Source: Gammaproteobacteria bacterium
Lineage (GTDB): Bacteria; Pseudomonadota; Gammaproteobacteria; SZUA-229
Direction: 5' to 3'
DNA length: 5,716 nucleotides
NCBI GenBank assembly: GCA_029879605.1
Contig: JAOUQA010000149.1
Span: forward strand, 1-5,716
Positions 1-5,583 of this stretch are shown piece after piece; the stretch's first letter is position 1, and each line of letters begins with the position of its first letter. The translations under genes were made by a program, and so were the position numbers. Under the pieces are notes generated by a model. It ran no database searches. It saw nothing but the letters and a program-made list of their open reading frames with translations, and had not been told where the DNA came from.

Positions 1-369
1 CATCAGGATGGAATTAATTAACATATTCGAATGTTTGGGATTAGTTCTAAATACAACAAAACTGGCAAGAATAGCGGGGAGTATTGAGATAGTAGTAATT
101 AGTGGATCATAACTGACAGAAATATTGTCAGGAAGTTTAAATGCAAGCATGCCAATAAAATGCATTGACCATATACCAGTTCCCTGAATAAAGGATCCTG
201 CAAGTAACCAGGGTAATTTATTATTTTTATGTATTCTTCGGGTTAACACGAATGCCGTATATGAAGCAATACAGGCGACAGTTATCGATAAAATAACAAG
301 AATAAAGTCATAAGAACCGATGATTTCGTTATGCGGTATATTTGCGCTGTCAATAAATTTAAAATGCAT
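1..369 (-). CDS. MHYT-domain integral membrane sensor protein, N-terminal part (cut by window edge)
   Basis: The first 123 codons are open to the edge of the window, so the gene is 3'-truncated here. The translation begins MHFKFIDSAN. It has three hydrophobic stretches at about residues 20-42, 53-77 and 90-108, with a fourth starting at the edge. The motif GIWSMHFIGMLAF (about 65-77), after a SYD...LS..VA.IASY stretch (19-37), is the signature of the first repeat of the MHYT sensory domain. That domain is a multi-helix membrane module whose conserved Met and His residues were proposed to bind a metal such as copper. The copy here reads MHFI rather than MHYT. MHYT domains are often followed by GGDEF/EAL, histidine kinase or LytTR output domains, and the output domain lies outside the window. 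The ATG is the first after an in-frame TAA at 376-378. Its Shine-Dalgarno is poor (AGG, 12 bases away). The gene shares the strand of ptsI but follows a 93-base gap, so operon membership is uncertain. Confidence 0.82.
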   Translation of the reverse strand, partial: MHFKFIDSANIPHNEIIGSYDFILVILSITVACIASYTAFVLTRRIHKNNKLPWLLAGSFIQGTGIWSMHFIGMLAFKLPDNISVSYDPLITTISILPAILASFVVFRTNPKHSNMLINSILM

Positions 370-423
370 TTTTATTTATGGCCTGAAGGACAGGGCATAT
401 GTTTACTAGAAAAGCTTACTTAA

Positions 424-429
424 AGTATA
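424..429 (-). promoter_or_regulatory. Possible -10 element for the MHYT gene
   Basis: On the minus strand the hexamer reads TATACT, five of six bases of the sigma-70 -10 consensus. It lies about 55 bases upstream of the MHYT-protein ATG, inside the only sizeable gap between genes. No good -35 hexamer sits 16 to 18 bases upstream (the 17-base position reads CAGATT). It would therefore be a weak or activator-dependent promoter, or a chance match in AT-rich DNA. Confidence 0.2.
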
Positions 430-450
430 GATGTAATTGAGTAAATAATC

Positions 451-462
451 TGTCTGCAGACA
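451..462. repeat. Perfect 12-base palindrome directly after the ptsI stop codon
   Basis: TGTCTGCAGACA equals its own reverse complement over all 12 bases and abuts the ptsI TGA at 463-465. With no loop it would make a poor RNA hairpin. The bases that follow on the minus strand (GATTATTT) are not a U-tract, so it does not look like an intrinsic terminator. A symmetric binding site for a dimeric regulator of the downstream gene is possible but unproven. The rest of the 370-462 gap shows only a weak GCC(C)TG / CAGGC inverted repeat around 381-396. Confidence 0.5.
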
Positions 463-2211
463 TCAGTGTTTTAGATTATTAAGTTTGATTATTTTTTGTT
501 CTATCTGATCAGGGTAAGGTATAGATAATAGCTTGCGGATTTTTGGTGATAGTTTGTCTATACGAGAGTTATTGATGACATGCTTTATTTCAAGCAGAGT
601 ATTTGCCTGAACGCTAAAGTTTTTCAGTCCCATGCCTAACAGTAGTCGCGTATATTTTGGATCACTTGCCATTTCACCACAGAGTGATACGTCGATATTA
701 TTCTTTCTGCCAGCTTGAAGCGTAATATCAATAAGTTTTAATACGGAAAGATTAAGTGGTTGGTATAAATGACTTACTTCATCATCAATACGGTCTAGTG
801 CAAGTGTGTATTGTATAAGGTCATTGGTGCCGATAGAAAGAAAATCAAGTTTTTCAGCAAAATGATGGGCTGCCAGTGCAGCAGATGGTACTTCTATCAT
901 TGCGCCAACAGGTACTGCAGGGTCAAAACGTTTTTTACTGGTTGTTAATTCATTTTTTGCCTGGTTGATTAATTCAAGTGTTTGGTCAAGTTCATCGAGA
1001 CAGGATAGCATGGGTATCATCATTCTGACAGGACCATATGCACCAGCACGCAGAATTGCCCGTATTTGTTTAAGAAATTGCTCAGGTTCTTTCAGGCAAC
1101 GGCGTATAGCTCTGAGTCCCATGGCGGGGTTATGCGCTAATGGACCATGCTGTAGTGTGGAACTTAATTCTTTATCGGCGCCCAGATCCACTGTTCTAAT
1201 TGTTAGAGGGTGGTCTTTAAGTGCACGAAGAGCGCGGCGATAAGTTTCATACTGTTCATCTTCGTCCGGGTTTTCATCGCGTTCTATGAATAACATTTCA
1301 GTGCGATACAGACCAACGCCTGTGTGATCATACTGTCTCAGGATTTTAATGTCTGCCGGTCTATCAATATTGCCATTAAGCGTTATAGGAATGCCATCAA
1401 GTGTTCGTGCTTTTTTATTTTTTAAATCAAATAAATTTCGCTTGCGTGATTTTTCATCTTTCTGAAGAGATTTAAAATGCTTGAGTGTTTTTTTATCTGG
1501 ATTTGCAACAATCGTCCCTTTGTCACCGTCAATGATTAACCATTCACTGGCAAGGATAAGTTGTTGCGCATTATGTACCCCGATAACGGCAGGTATACCC
1601 AGGTTGCGTGCAAGTATTGCGGTATGTGAAAGTGGTCCACCATATTCAGTCACAAAGCCGGCGATTTTCTGGTGTTGCATCAAGATGGTGTCAGCAGGCG
1701 TTAGGTCATCTGCAATAATAATACGACCTTTTAAATGATCCATATCCTCATCAGCAGGGGAGGCTGGCTCATCAGTCATTAAGCAGCTCTGGATTCTCTG
1801 CACGACATGGATGATATCATCTTTACGAGTTTTAAGATAAGGGTCATCCATTTCTTCAAAGACTTTCACCAGGCGATTGCATTGTGCCTGTAATGCCCAT
1901 TCTGCATTGCGTTTGCGTTCCTCTATCTGGTTGATAGTACCGTCACAAAGTACAGGATCTTCTAGCATCAGTAAGTTGGTTTCAATAAATTGCGAAATGT
2001 CCTGAGGAATATCATCAGCAACTTTTTGCTGAATGTCGCGTAATTGCTTTTGTGCCTGTTTGCGTGCCTTATGAAAGCGTTTGATTTCATTTTTGATCAG
2101 GTTGTCGGGAATGCTATGTTCAGGTATTTCGGGTTGTTCTCGATATAATATATATGCCTGGCCTATTGCAATCCCCTTAGAAACACCAATACCGTTCAGT
2201 AGTACGCTCAT
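463..2211 (-). CDS. ptsI: Phosphoenolpyruvate-protein phosphotransferase (PTS enzyme I)
   Basis: Cytoplasmic enzyme I autophosphorylates with PEP and passes the phosphate to HPr, starting the PTS relay. The 582-residue product matches the usual length of about 575. In order it shows an N-terminal MSVLLNGIGVSKGIAIG segment, the HPr-binding helical region (about 35-145), and the phosphohistidine site GGPLSHTAILAR with His196. The PEP-binding barrel follows, with GVGLYRTEMLF (298-308, Arg303), Arg339 in TIRTVDLGADK, Glu440 in MIEVPSAA, GTNDLIQYTLALDR (461-474, Asp464) and the catalytic cysteine Cys511 in SLCGEMASDP. All residues expected for activity are present. It lacks the N-terminal GAF domain of the nitrogen-type enzyme PtsP, so it is plain enzyme I. 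It begins 5 bases after the ptsH stop with only a weak Shine-Dalgarno, which suggests coupling to ptsH. It is the last gene of the tightly packed cluster. Confidence 0.97.
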   Translation of the reverse strand: MSVLLNGIGVSKGIAIGQAYILYREQPEIPEHSIPDNLIKNEIKRFHKARKQAQKQLRDIQQKVADDIPQDISQFIETNLLMLEDPVLCDGTINQIEERKRNAEWALQAQCNRLVKVFEEMDDPYLKTRKDDIIHVVQRIQSCLMTDEPASPADEDMDHLKGRIIIADDLTPADTILMQHQKIAGFVTEYGGPLSHTAILARNLGIPAVIGVHNAQQLILASEWLIIDGDKGTIVANPDKKTLKHFKSLQKDEKSRKRNLFDLKNKKARTLDGIPITLNGNIDRPADIKILRQYDHTGVGLYRTEMLFIERDENPDEDEQYETYRRALRALKDHPLTIRTVDLGADKELSSTLQHGPLAHNPAMGLRAIRRCLKEPEQFLKQIRAILRAGAYGPVRMMIPMLSCLDELDQTLELINQAKNELTTSKKRFDPAVPVGAMIEVPSAALAAHHFAEKLDFLSIGTNDLIQYTLALDRIDDEVSHLYQPLNLSVLKLIDITLQAGRKNNIDVSLCGEMASDPKYTRLLLGMGLKNFSVQANTLLEIKHVINNSRIDKLSPKIRKLLSIPYPDQIEQKIIKLNNLKH

Positions 2212-2216
2212 AATTA

Positions 2217-2492
2217 TTATTCGTCTTCATCAAAACGGTTATTAATCAGGTTAGCCAGTGCTTCAATGCAGCTACTGGCATCATCACCTGAAATTAATAA
2301 TGTAACTTCACTGCCTTTGGCAGCTGCAAGCATCATGACACCCATAATGCTCTTTCCATCAACTTTATGGCCATTTTTTTCAATCTGAACCATGCTTTTA
2401 AAACCTGAGGCAAGATTTACGAATTTGGCGGCTGCTCTTGCGTGCATACCAAGTTTATTAACAATAGTTACAGTTTTATTTAATTCTGGCAT
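2217..2492 (-). CDS. ptsH: Phosphocarrier protein HPr
   Basis: HPr carries phosphate from enzyme I to EIIA proteins. I chose the ATG at 2490-2492 (91 residues, MPELNKTVTI...). It places the active histidine at His17, close to the usual His15, and overlaps the stop of the upstream EIIA gene by one base (TAATG), typical of termination-reinitiation. In-frame ATGs at 2508-2510 and 2514-2516 would add 6 or 8 residues (MHMQNNNI) and deepen the overlap; the outermost has a weak GGA 8 bases ahead. The active-site stretch is NKLGMHARAAAKFV, with Ala where classical HPr has Pro after the HAR. GKSIMGVMMLAA contains the regulatory serine (Ser48, equivalent to Ser46), the target of HprK, whose gene lies three genes upstream in this operon. 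The protein ends in an acidic tail (FDEDE). Function is confident; the start is moderately so. Confidence 0.93.
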   Translation of the reverse strand: MPELNKTVTIVNKLGMHARAAAKFVNLASGFKSMVQIEKNGHKVDGKSIMGVMMLAAAKGSEVTLLISGDDASSCIEALANLINNRFDEDE

Positions 2493-2893
2493 TATGTTGT
2501 TGTTTTGCATGTGCATTGTAAAATTCCATCTTTACCGCCGGATATGGCCTTGTTAACAAGCTCATCAAGTGTTAAGTCAGGATAGTTTAGTGTGCGAACC
2601 AGCATTGGCAGATTGATACCTGCTACAAGCTGTATGTCTGGTGTGGTAATTAAATTGCAAGCGATATTACTTGGTGTGCTACCGTATAAGTCAGTCAGTA
2701 TTAAGATGCCATGTCCCTGGTTTAATTCTTCCAGTAATTGCCTGGCCTGATTTGAAATGGATTCTGTTTCTGCATCTAGAGGCACCTCGATAGTTTTGAT
2801 TTTAGTGGTATAGCTGCCAAGCATACGGTCTGCTGTGTCAAGCAGATTTTTTGCAACACCAACATGGGTTATAAGTAATAATCCAACACTCAT
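2492..2893 (-). CDS. PTS EIIA component, mannose/fructose (EIIA-Man) family
   Basis: This is a single-domain, 133-residue cytoplasmic EIIA of the mannose family. It begins MSVGLLLITH, placing the expected phospho-accepting histidine at His10. Other family marks are LTDLYGSTPSN (about 66-76), the GINLPML stretch (about 92-98) and ISGGKDGI near the C terminus. The residue after His10 is Val; many relatives have Gly there. No EIIB or EIIC gene follows, so it has no visible transport partner. In related proteobacterial clusters this protein is thought to act in regulation or as a phosphate acceptor from HPr, and that role is inferred here. Its ATG overlaps the rapZ stop by four bases (ATGA), with a GAGA-type ribosome site within the rapZ end. 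Its stop overlaps the ptsH ATG by one base. It is often annotated as PTS fructose subfamily IIA or ManX-like. Confidence 0.9.
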   Translation of the reverse strand: MSVGLLLITHVGVAKNLLDTADRMLGSYTTKIKTIEVPLDAETESISNQARQLLEELNQGHGILILTDLYGSTPSNIACNLITTPDIQLVAGINLPMLVRTLNYPDLTLDELVNKAISGGKDGILQCTCKTTT

Positions 2894-3747
2894 TCCATTT
2901 CTCTATGACGTAGTGAAACATTAGGCTGTTTGTCCTGGAAGTGTTTGCACAGTTGCTCAGCCAGGTATACAGAACGATGCTGTCCACCTGTGCAGCCAAT
3001 GGAAACTGTTAGATAATAGCGATTTTGATCAGCAAACTGAGGAATCCAGAATTCCAGAAAACTACATATATGGTCAAACATGTTTTTTACTTCTTCACGG
3101 CTTTGTAAAAAATCGATCACTTCTGGATCCTGACCTGTAAGAGGGCGCAAAACTGGTTCCCAGTGAGGATTTGGCAGGCAGCGTACATCAAAAACAAAAT
3201 CAGAATCTGAAGGTACACTATGCTTAAAACCAAATGATTGAAATAATATTGATAATTGTTGTTCGGTTCTTAGTAATACACGCTCTTTCAGTAAGGAGCG
3301 CAGTTGATGTATGTTGGTGTGAGTGGTGTCCAGGCATAAATCTGCTTCAATAGAAATGGGCGCCATTAAATTTCGTTCAATATCGATGGCTTCTGTAAGA
3401 GGAATGCCTTTTTTTGCCAGTGGATGACGTCTGCGTGTATCACTGAATCTTTTAATTAAAGTATTAATGTCTGTCTGGAAGAAAATGGTTTCGACTTCGA
3501 TTCCCATTTGTTTGACACTTTCGATTATTTCCCTGTACCTGCGTAAATCATTGACGCCGCTTCGAGCATCGATGCCAACAGCGATTTCATCGTAGATTTT
3601 TATCTGGTTATTTATGATCTGTTGAGAAAAGCCTGGTAAAAGTCCTAAAGGTAAATTGTCAACGCAATAAAATCCCTCGTCCTCCAGTGTGTGTAGAGCC
3701 ACTGATTTTCCAGAGCCGGATAATCCGCTAATAATAACAAGTTTCAT
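2890..3747 (-). CDS. rapZ: RapZ / YvcJ family P-loop nucleotide-binding protein (RNase adapter)
   Basis: The product has 285 residues, the usual family length. The N-terminal domain has a Walker A motif GLSGSGKS (8-15), FYCVDNLP (26-33), GIDAR (58-62) and TRRRHPL (104-110). The C-terminal domain has FGFKHSVPSDSDFVFDVR (172-189), LPNPHW (191-196) and GCTGGQHRSV (251-260), all hallmarks of the family. In enteric bacteria RapZ senses glucosamine-6-phosphate and delivers the small RNA GlmZ to RNase E; in other lineages its role is less clear. The protein ends NVSLRHREME and lacks the Lys/Arg-rich tail that enteric RapZ uses in RNA binding, so the GlmZ role should not be assumed. It starts 18 bases after the hprK stop, without a strong Shine-Dalgarno, and its stop overlaps the next start (ATGA). 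Its place between hprK and the EIIA/HPr genes fits a link to PTS signalling. Confidence 0.95.
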   Translation of the reverse strand: MKLVIISGLSGSGKSVALHTLEDEGFYCVDNLPLGLLPGFSQQIINNQIKIYDEIAVGIDARSGVNDLRRYREIIESVKQMGIEVETIFFQTDINTLIKRFSDTRRRHPLAKKGIPLTEAIDIERNLMAPISIEADLCLDTTHTNIHQLRSLLKERVLLRTEQQLSILFQSFGFKHSVPSDSDFVFDVRCLPNPHWEPVLRPLTGQDPEVIDFLQSREEVKNMFDHICSFLEFWIPQFADQNRYYLTVSIGCTGGQHRSVYLAEQLCKHFQDKQPNVSLRHREME

Positions 3748-3765
3748 TTTTGATAATTAATAAAG

Positions 3766-4701
3766 TTATTTTATATATTGGCTTTGTCGATTTATAAATT
3801 CTTCACTGGCATCATGCCCATGCTCAAGCAAGATATGGTTTCTCACAGCAGCTTCAACCATAACAGCCAGGTTTCTTCCGGATGCAACGGGCAACATAAT
3901 TTGAGGTATGTTGACATCCAGTATACTTCTTACTGAGCGATTACCATAGAGTCTATCAAGTTGTTGCTGATCTTCAATAGACATGCGTTCCATATGAATA
4001 ATTAATCGCAGATATTTGTTCTGTTTAATGGCGTTTTCGCCATACATTGCCCTGATATTAAGTACGCCCAGTCCGCGAACTTCCATGAAATCTTTTAAAA
4101 CTTCCGGGCATGAGCCATTTAGAATATTGGGGCCAATGCGAGTAAATTCTGGCGCATCATCGGCAATGAGCCTGTGTCCCCGTGTTATCAGTTCTAGAGC
4201 TAACTCGCTTTTTCCGACACTGCTTTCTCCCGTGATCAGTACACCTGTACCCATGACTTCCATGAATACACCATGTATGACTTCTTTGTCTGCTAGCAGG
4301 TTGGATAAATAAAATCGAATGGAATCTATCAGTTCATTACTGGCCAGGCAACTTTGAAAAAGAGGGGTGCGATTTTCGTCAGCATGTTTAATAATATCAT
4401 CGGGAACGTCAATCCCATCGCTTATGATGATTGCTAAAGTGTGGCGTATAAAAATTTGATCTAATGCATCTTCCCTGGAGTTCTTTTTAAGGTTTTGCAG
4501 GTAGTCCCATTCAGTTTTGCCGATGACCTGAATGGTATTGGGGTGTATAAAGTTGAGGTGGCCAATCATGGTTGCATGATTGCTCCAGTGGAGCTTGCGC
4601 TTCATGACACGGTCAGCGTCCCGGGTACCACCAATCCAGTGTAAATCTATATGAGAACGTAAGTGTTCATATAAATCCTGTGCTGTAGTTCCTTTGATCA
4701 T
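3766..4701 (-). CDS. hprK: HPr kinase/phosphorylase
   Basis: HprK is a bifunctional cytoplasmic enzyme that phosphorylates HPr on its regulatory serine with ATP or pyrophosphate, and removes that phosphate by phosphorolysis. The 311-residue product has the family's less conserved N-terminal domain (about 1-130). The catalytic core then shows the conserved His143 in VIHGVFMEVMG, Walker A GESSVGKS (158-165), the Mg-binding DD pair (181-182) in RLIADDAPEF, the family signature MEVRGLGVLNIR (206-217) and the C-terminal GRNLAVMVEAA (275-285). Its substrate serine is present in the HPr encoded in the same operon. HprK is typical of Firmicutes but also occurs in many proteobacteria beside ptsN and rapZ, as here; enteric bacteria lack it. 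It begins 12 bases after the ptsN stop and has no clear Shine-Dalgarno, so translational coupling to ptsN is likely. The ATG at 4699-4701 gives a normal length. Confidence 0.96.
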   Translation of the reverse strand: MIKGTTAQDLYEHLRSHIDLHWIGGTRDADRVMKRKLHWSNHATMIGHLNFIHPNTIQVIGKTEWDYLQNLKKNSREDALDQIFIRHTLAIIISDGIDVPDDIIKHADENRTPLFQSCLASNELIDSIRFYLSNLLADKEVIHGVFMEVMGTGVLITGESSVGKSELALELITRGHRLIADDAPEFTRIGPNILNGSCPEVLKDFMEVRGLGVLNIRAMYGENAIKQNKYLRLIIHMERMSIEDQQQLDRLYGNRSVRSILDVNIPQIMLPVASGRNLAVMVEAAVRNHILLEHGHDASEEFINRQSQYIK

Positions 4702-4713
4702 GAATGTTTTGAT

Positions 4714-5184
4714 TCAGGATGTTTCACTGGCAACCGCCTGGCCAGATAAATGTTGAAATAATTCTTCGTCAGAATCGCATTGCCTTAATTTAGTGCAAAA
4801 ATCCTTGTCGCTAAACATTCTCGCAAGTGAAGCCAGAACCTGTAAATGCTCATCTGTATGGTGCTCTGGCACCAGCAGCGCAAAAAGCAAATCTGTTGGC
4901 TGGCCATCAGGGCTGTCGAAGTCAATGCCTTTATCCAGTTTGATAAAAGCCCCAATAGTAATTTCATTTTCACCATAACGCCCATGGGGTAAAGCAACGC
5001 CATGACCCAGGCCCGTTGAGCCAAGGCGTTCACGCTCAATTAAACGATTGAATATTTCAGCATGATCATAGCCAATTGTTCCCAGGGCCAGTATCTGGCT
5101 TAGCTTTTCCAGAATTCTTTTTTTACTGCTGATCTCATTCAGGCAGAGAACGCGATCAGGTGCAATTAGCTGGCTGATATTCAT
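4714..5184 (-). CDS. ptsN: Nitrogen-regulatory PTS protein EIIA-Ntr
   Basis: EIIA-Ntr is a cytoplasmic regulator of the fructose EIIA fold. In other proteobacteria its phosphorylation state affects potassium uptake, nitrogen/carbon balance and stress responses. The 156-residue product (E. coli about 163) begins MNISQLIAPDRVL and carries the phosphorylation motif GLGHGVALPHGR (58-69), where the PHG histidine, His67, is the phosphate acceptor. Downstream, DKGIDFDSPDGQPTDLLFALLVPE and the HLQVLASLARMFSD helix are typical of the family. The gene starts 10 bases after hpf with a weak ribosome site. Location directly after rpoN-hpf is the classic arrangement. No NPr or PtsP is encoded in this window, so the HPr and enzyme I of this same cluster are the likely phosphate source (inference). 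Confidence 0.96.
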   Translation of the reverse strand: MNISQLIAPDRVLCLNEISSKKRILEKLSQILALGTIGYDHAEIFNRLIERERLGSTGLGHGVALPHGRYGENEITIGAFIKLDKGIDFDSPDGQPTDLLFALLVPEHHTDEHLQVLASLARMFSDKDFCTKLRQCDSDEELFQHLSGQAVASETS

Positions 5185-5194
5185 TACGTATTAC

Positions 5195-5512
5195 TTAGGT
5201 CAGGTCGGGCTGCGGTTTATGATGCAGGTGATTGGTAAGTTTTTCCTTGTGTTTTTTTACCTGGCGATCCAGTTTGTCAATGAGACCGTCTATGGCTGCA
5301 TACATATCATCTTCTGTGTTTTCAGCAAATACATTGTTGCCACTCATGTGTACCGTGGCTTCTGCCTTATGACGTACACTTTCAACTGAAAGAATAACGT
5401 GTGTGTTGGTAACTTTATCAAAATGTCTTTCCAGTTTTTCCATTTTTTCTTCAACATAGTTACGAAGCGAATCAGTGATTTCAACATGGTGTCCAGTTAA
5501 GTTGATTTGCAT
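5195..5512 (-). CDS. hpf: Ribosome hibernation promoting factor, short form (Hpf/YhbH)
   Basis: Short HPF binds the decoding region of the 30S subunit and, in gammaproteobacteria, promotes 100S ribosome dimers in stationary phase together with Rmf. The product has 105 residues and starts MQINLTGHHVEITDSLRNYV. It keeps the core features of the family: the first strand and helix, FDKV (31-34), an H..EATVH strand, and DMYAAIDGLIDKLDRQVKKHK (69-89) near the end. It is about 10 residues longer than the E. coli protein because of a His/Pro-rich tail (HLHHKPQPDLT). It lacks the C-terminal dimerisation domain of long HPF. The start is supported by a strong Shine-Dalgarno, AAGGAG at 5518-5523, five bases ahead of the ATG. 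This is the best ribosome site in the cluster, so hpf can be translated independently of rpoN. Confidence 0.96.
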   Translation of the reverse strand: MQINLTGHHVEITDSLRNYVEEKMEKLERHFDKVTNTHVILSVESVRHKAEATVHMSGNNVFAENTEDDMYAAIDGLIDKLDRQVKKHKEKLTNHLHHKPQPDLT

Positions 5513-5517
5513 GAGGA

Positions 5518-5523
5518 CTCCTT
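5518..5523 (-). promoter_or_regulatory. Strong Shine-Dalgarno site for hpf
   Basis: AAGGAG on the minus strand lies five bases before the hpf ATG. It is the only near-perfect ribosome binding site among the genes of this window. The other starts have weak sites and sit within 18 bases of the preceding stop, which suggests fresh initiation at hpf and coupled translation afterwards. Confidence 0.8.
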
Positions 5524-5530
5524 AATTTAG

Positions 5531-5583
5531 TATGCCTCTAGTAAGGCGTTAATTTCATTGTATGCCTTTAAGTAAGGCGTTTA
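5531..5583. repeat. Imperfect tandem repeat, two copies 30 bases apart, covering the rpoN stop and the rpoN-hpf gap
   Basis: Copy one (5531-5552) and copy two (5561-5583) are nearly identical: TATGCCT-C/T-TA-(A)-GTAAGGCGTT-(T)-A, with one substitution and two single-base indels. Copy two contains the rpoN TAA at 5568-5570 and its last codons; copy one lies in the gap before the hpf ribosome site. Each copy also holds a short inverted repeat. At 5564-5578 the minus strand reads GCCTT-ACTTA-AAGGC (5-base stem). At 5534-5547 it reads GCCTT-ACTA-GAGGC (5 pairs with one G-U). The origin is most simply a local duplication of the rpoN 3' end. Neither hairpin has a following U-tract, so they are not convincing terminators. 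Confidence 0.75.

Noticed and set aside
370..462. Intrinsic terminator after ptsI
   Set aside because: The palindrome at 451-462 has no loop and no U-tract after it, and the inverted repeat near 381-396 has a stem of only about four to six pairs with a bulge. Neither meets the usual pattern.
965..1243. Plus-strand open frame of 92 codons opposite ptsI
   Set aside because: It lies wholly inside the strongly supported ptsI gene, resembles no known protein, and has an Arg/Ser-rich composition typical of an antisense shadow frame.
1481..1738. Plus-strand open frame of 85 codons opposite ptsI
   Set aside because: It overlaps the phosphohistidine region of ptsI on the other strand, with no recognisable motif and no independent support.
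4016..4312. Plus-strand open frame of 98 codons opposite hprK
   Set aside because: It is the antisense of the HprK catalytic core, whose conservation explains the open frame.
4785..5039. Alternative-frame open stretch within ptsN on the minus strand, and a plus-strand one at 4793-4978
   Set aside because: Both lie inside ptsN, which has clear EIIA-Ntr motifs; neither shadow shows a recognisable domain.
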